Shown piece after piece: positions 63,846-64,000 of a stretch of 64,000 nucleotides of DNA. The position numbers and the translations under genes are program-made. The notes beneath the pieces were generated by a model. The model searched no databases and was not told the DNA's origin. It saw only the letters and a list, made by a program, of their open reading frames with translations. The stretch is from Paenibacillus sp. OK003. Its GTDB lineage: Bacteria > Bacillota > Bacilli > Paenibacillales > Paenibacillaceae. Each line of letters starts with the position of its first letter. The first letter of the stretch is position 1. The stretch covers positions 496,001 through 560,000 of the forward strand of contig NZ_FOBD01000001.1 of the NCBI RefSeq assembly GCF_900109515.1, given 5' to 3'.

Positions 63846-64000
63846 ATGGTACAGAGTTTATGGAATTCATCACAGGCTTCGGAGAAAACAACCGGACTGG
63901 AGCAACTGGTCTACCGATCCAATCTGATTGGGTCAGATCGCCGTGTATGTAACATTTTCGGAGGCAATACGTCTACCAAAACGACGGTGAAAGATTTTCG
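63846..64000 (+). CDS. Rhamnulose-1-phosphate aldolase/short-chain dehydrogenase (3' partial)
   Basis: The visible residues MVQSLWNSSQASEKTTGLEQ through LVYRSNLIGSDRRVCNIFGG and NTSTKTTVKDF match the N-terminus of the bifunctional RhaD/AraD-type class-II aldolase fused to an SDR (B. subtilis YuxG-like) used for L-rhamnose breakdown to dihydroxyacetone phosphate and lactaldehyde, then lactate. The gene continues beyond the window. CGGAGGGG lies ahead of ATG 63846. Confidence 0.8.
   Translation, partial: MVQSLWNSSQASEKTTGLEQLVYRSNLIGSDRRVCNIFGGNTSTKTTVKDF

Noticed and set aside
1-64000. tRNA, rRNA, CRISPR array, insertion sequence, prophage or attachment site
   Set aside because: No direct-repeat arrays, transposase or integrase products, or cloverleaf sequences were found on reading both strands.

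Overview
The window reads as chromosomal DNA of a Gram-positive, low-to-mid GC endospore-former-type Firmicute, most likely a Paenibacillus. This is inferred from two very large S-layer-homology (SLH) anchored proteins full of FN3 modules, a secreted GH5 mannanase, Bacillus-type families (YeeI/YebC, YqkB-like, AI-2E, Asp23, Bce-type ABC), frequent TTG starts behind strong AGGAGG sites, and many intrinsic terminators. No rRNA, tRNA, CRISPR, phage or insertion-sequence gene was seen.

Layout. 1-8.2 kb: the 3' part of a Bce-type peptide-detoxification ABC transporter, an HpaB-type flavin hydroxylase, an OmpR/HK two-component pair, an AI-2E exporter and an Asp23 protein. 8.2-18.7 kb: a series of small metabolic and regulatory genes (AraC regulator divergent from an aldo/keto reductase, acyl-CoA synthetase plus M29 aminopeptidase, GyrI-like protein, nitroreductase, TetR divergent from a membrane-anchored hydrolase, VanY-type peptidase, YqkB-like Fe-S protein). 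18.8-26.5 kb: a 5'-truncated NmrA-type remnant, a compatible-solute ABC transporter with a permease-binding protein fusion, a flavoprotein disulfide reductase broken by one in-frame amber codon, DUF1349 and SET-domain proteins, and an ABC-F ATPase. 26.9-32.2 kb: a 1741-residue GH43/FN3/SLH surface enzyme behind CcpA-type cre palindromes. 33-41 kb: a 44-residue ORF, cysJ-cysI, yeeI, a Crp/Fnr regulator sandwiched between two half-size DMT transporters, and a Nif3-like protein. 40.8-44.6 kb: a TetR/MMPL efflux pair with twin operators.

44.8-50.0 kb holds the most interesting cassette: three tightly coupled genes for a TerB-N/TerB-C protein, a DUF2791 (BREX-type) P-loop ATPase and an Lhr-like DEVH helicase. 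This matches the organisation of the Shango-type anti-phage systems and lacks any BREX methylase or PglZ. Immediately downstream, a strong promoter drives a leader that has the core of a purine-family riboswitch but an abnormal P2 loop, L3 and J3/1. It is wired as a ligand-ON switch in front of an EamA exporter.

51.4-64 kb: cupredoxin, epimerase and esterase genes, then a 2518-residue FN3/OmpL47-like/SLH surface protein whose leader has mutually exclusive antiterminator and terminator hairpins, a TreR-like regulator, a GH5 mannanase with two near-cre sites, and the start of a rhamnulose-phosphate aldolase/dehydrogenase. Together, the cre sites, surface glycoside hydrolases, TreR and the aldolase suggest a plant-polysaccharide lifestyle, while the ABC-F, Bce, MMPL and TerB modules are stress and defence functions.
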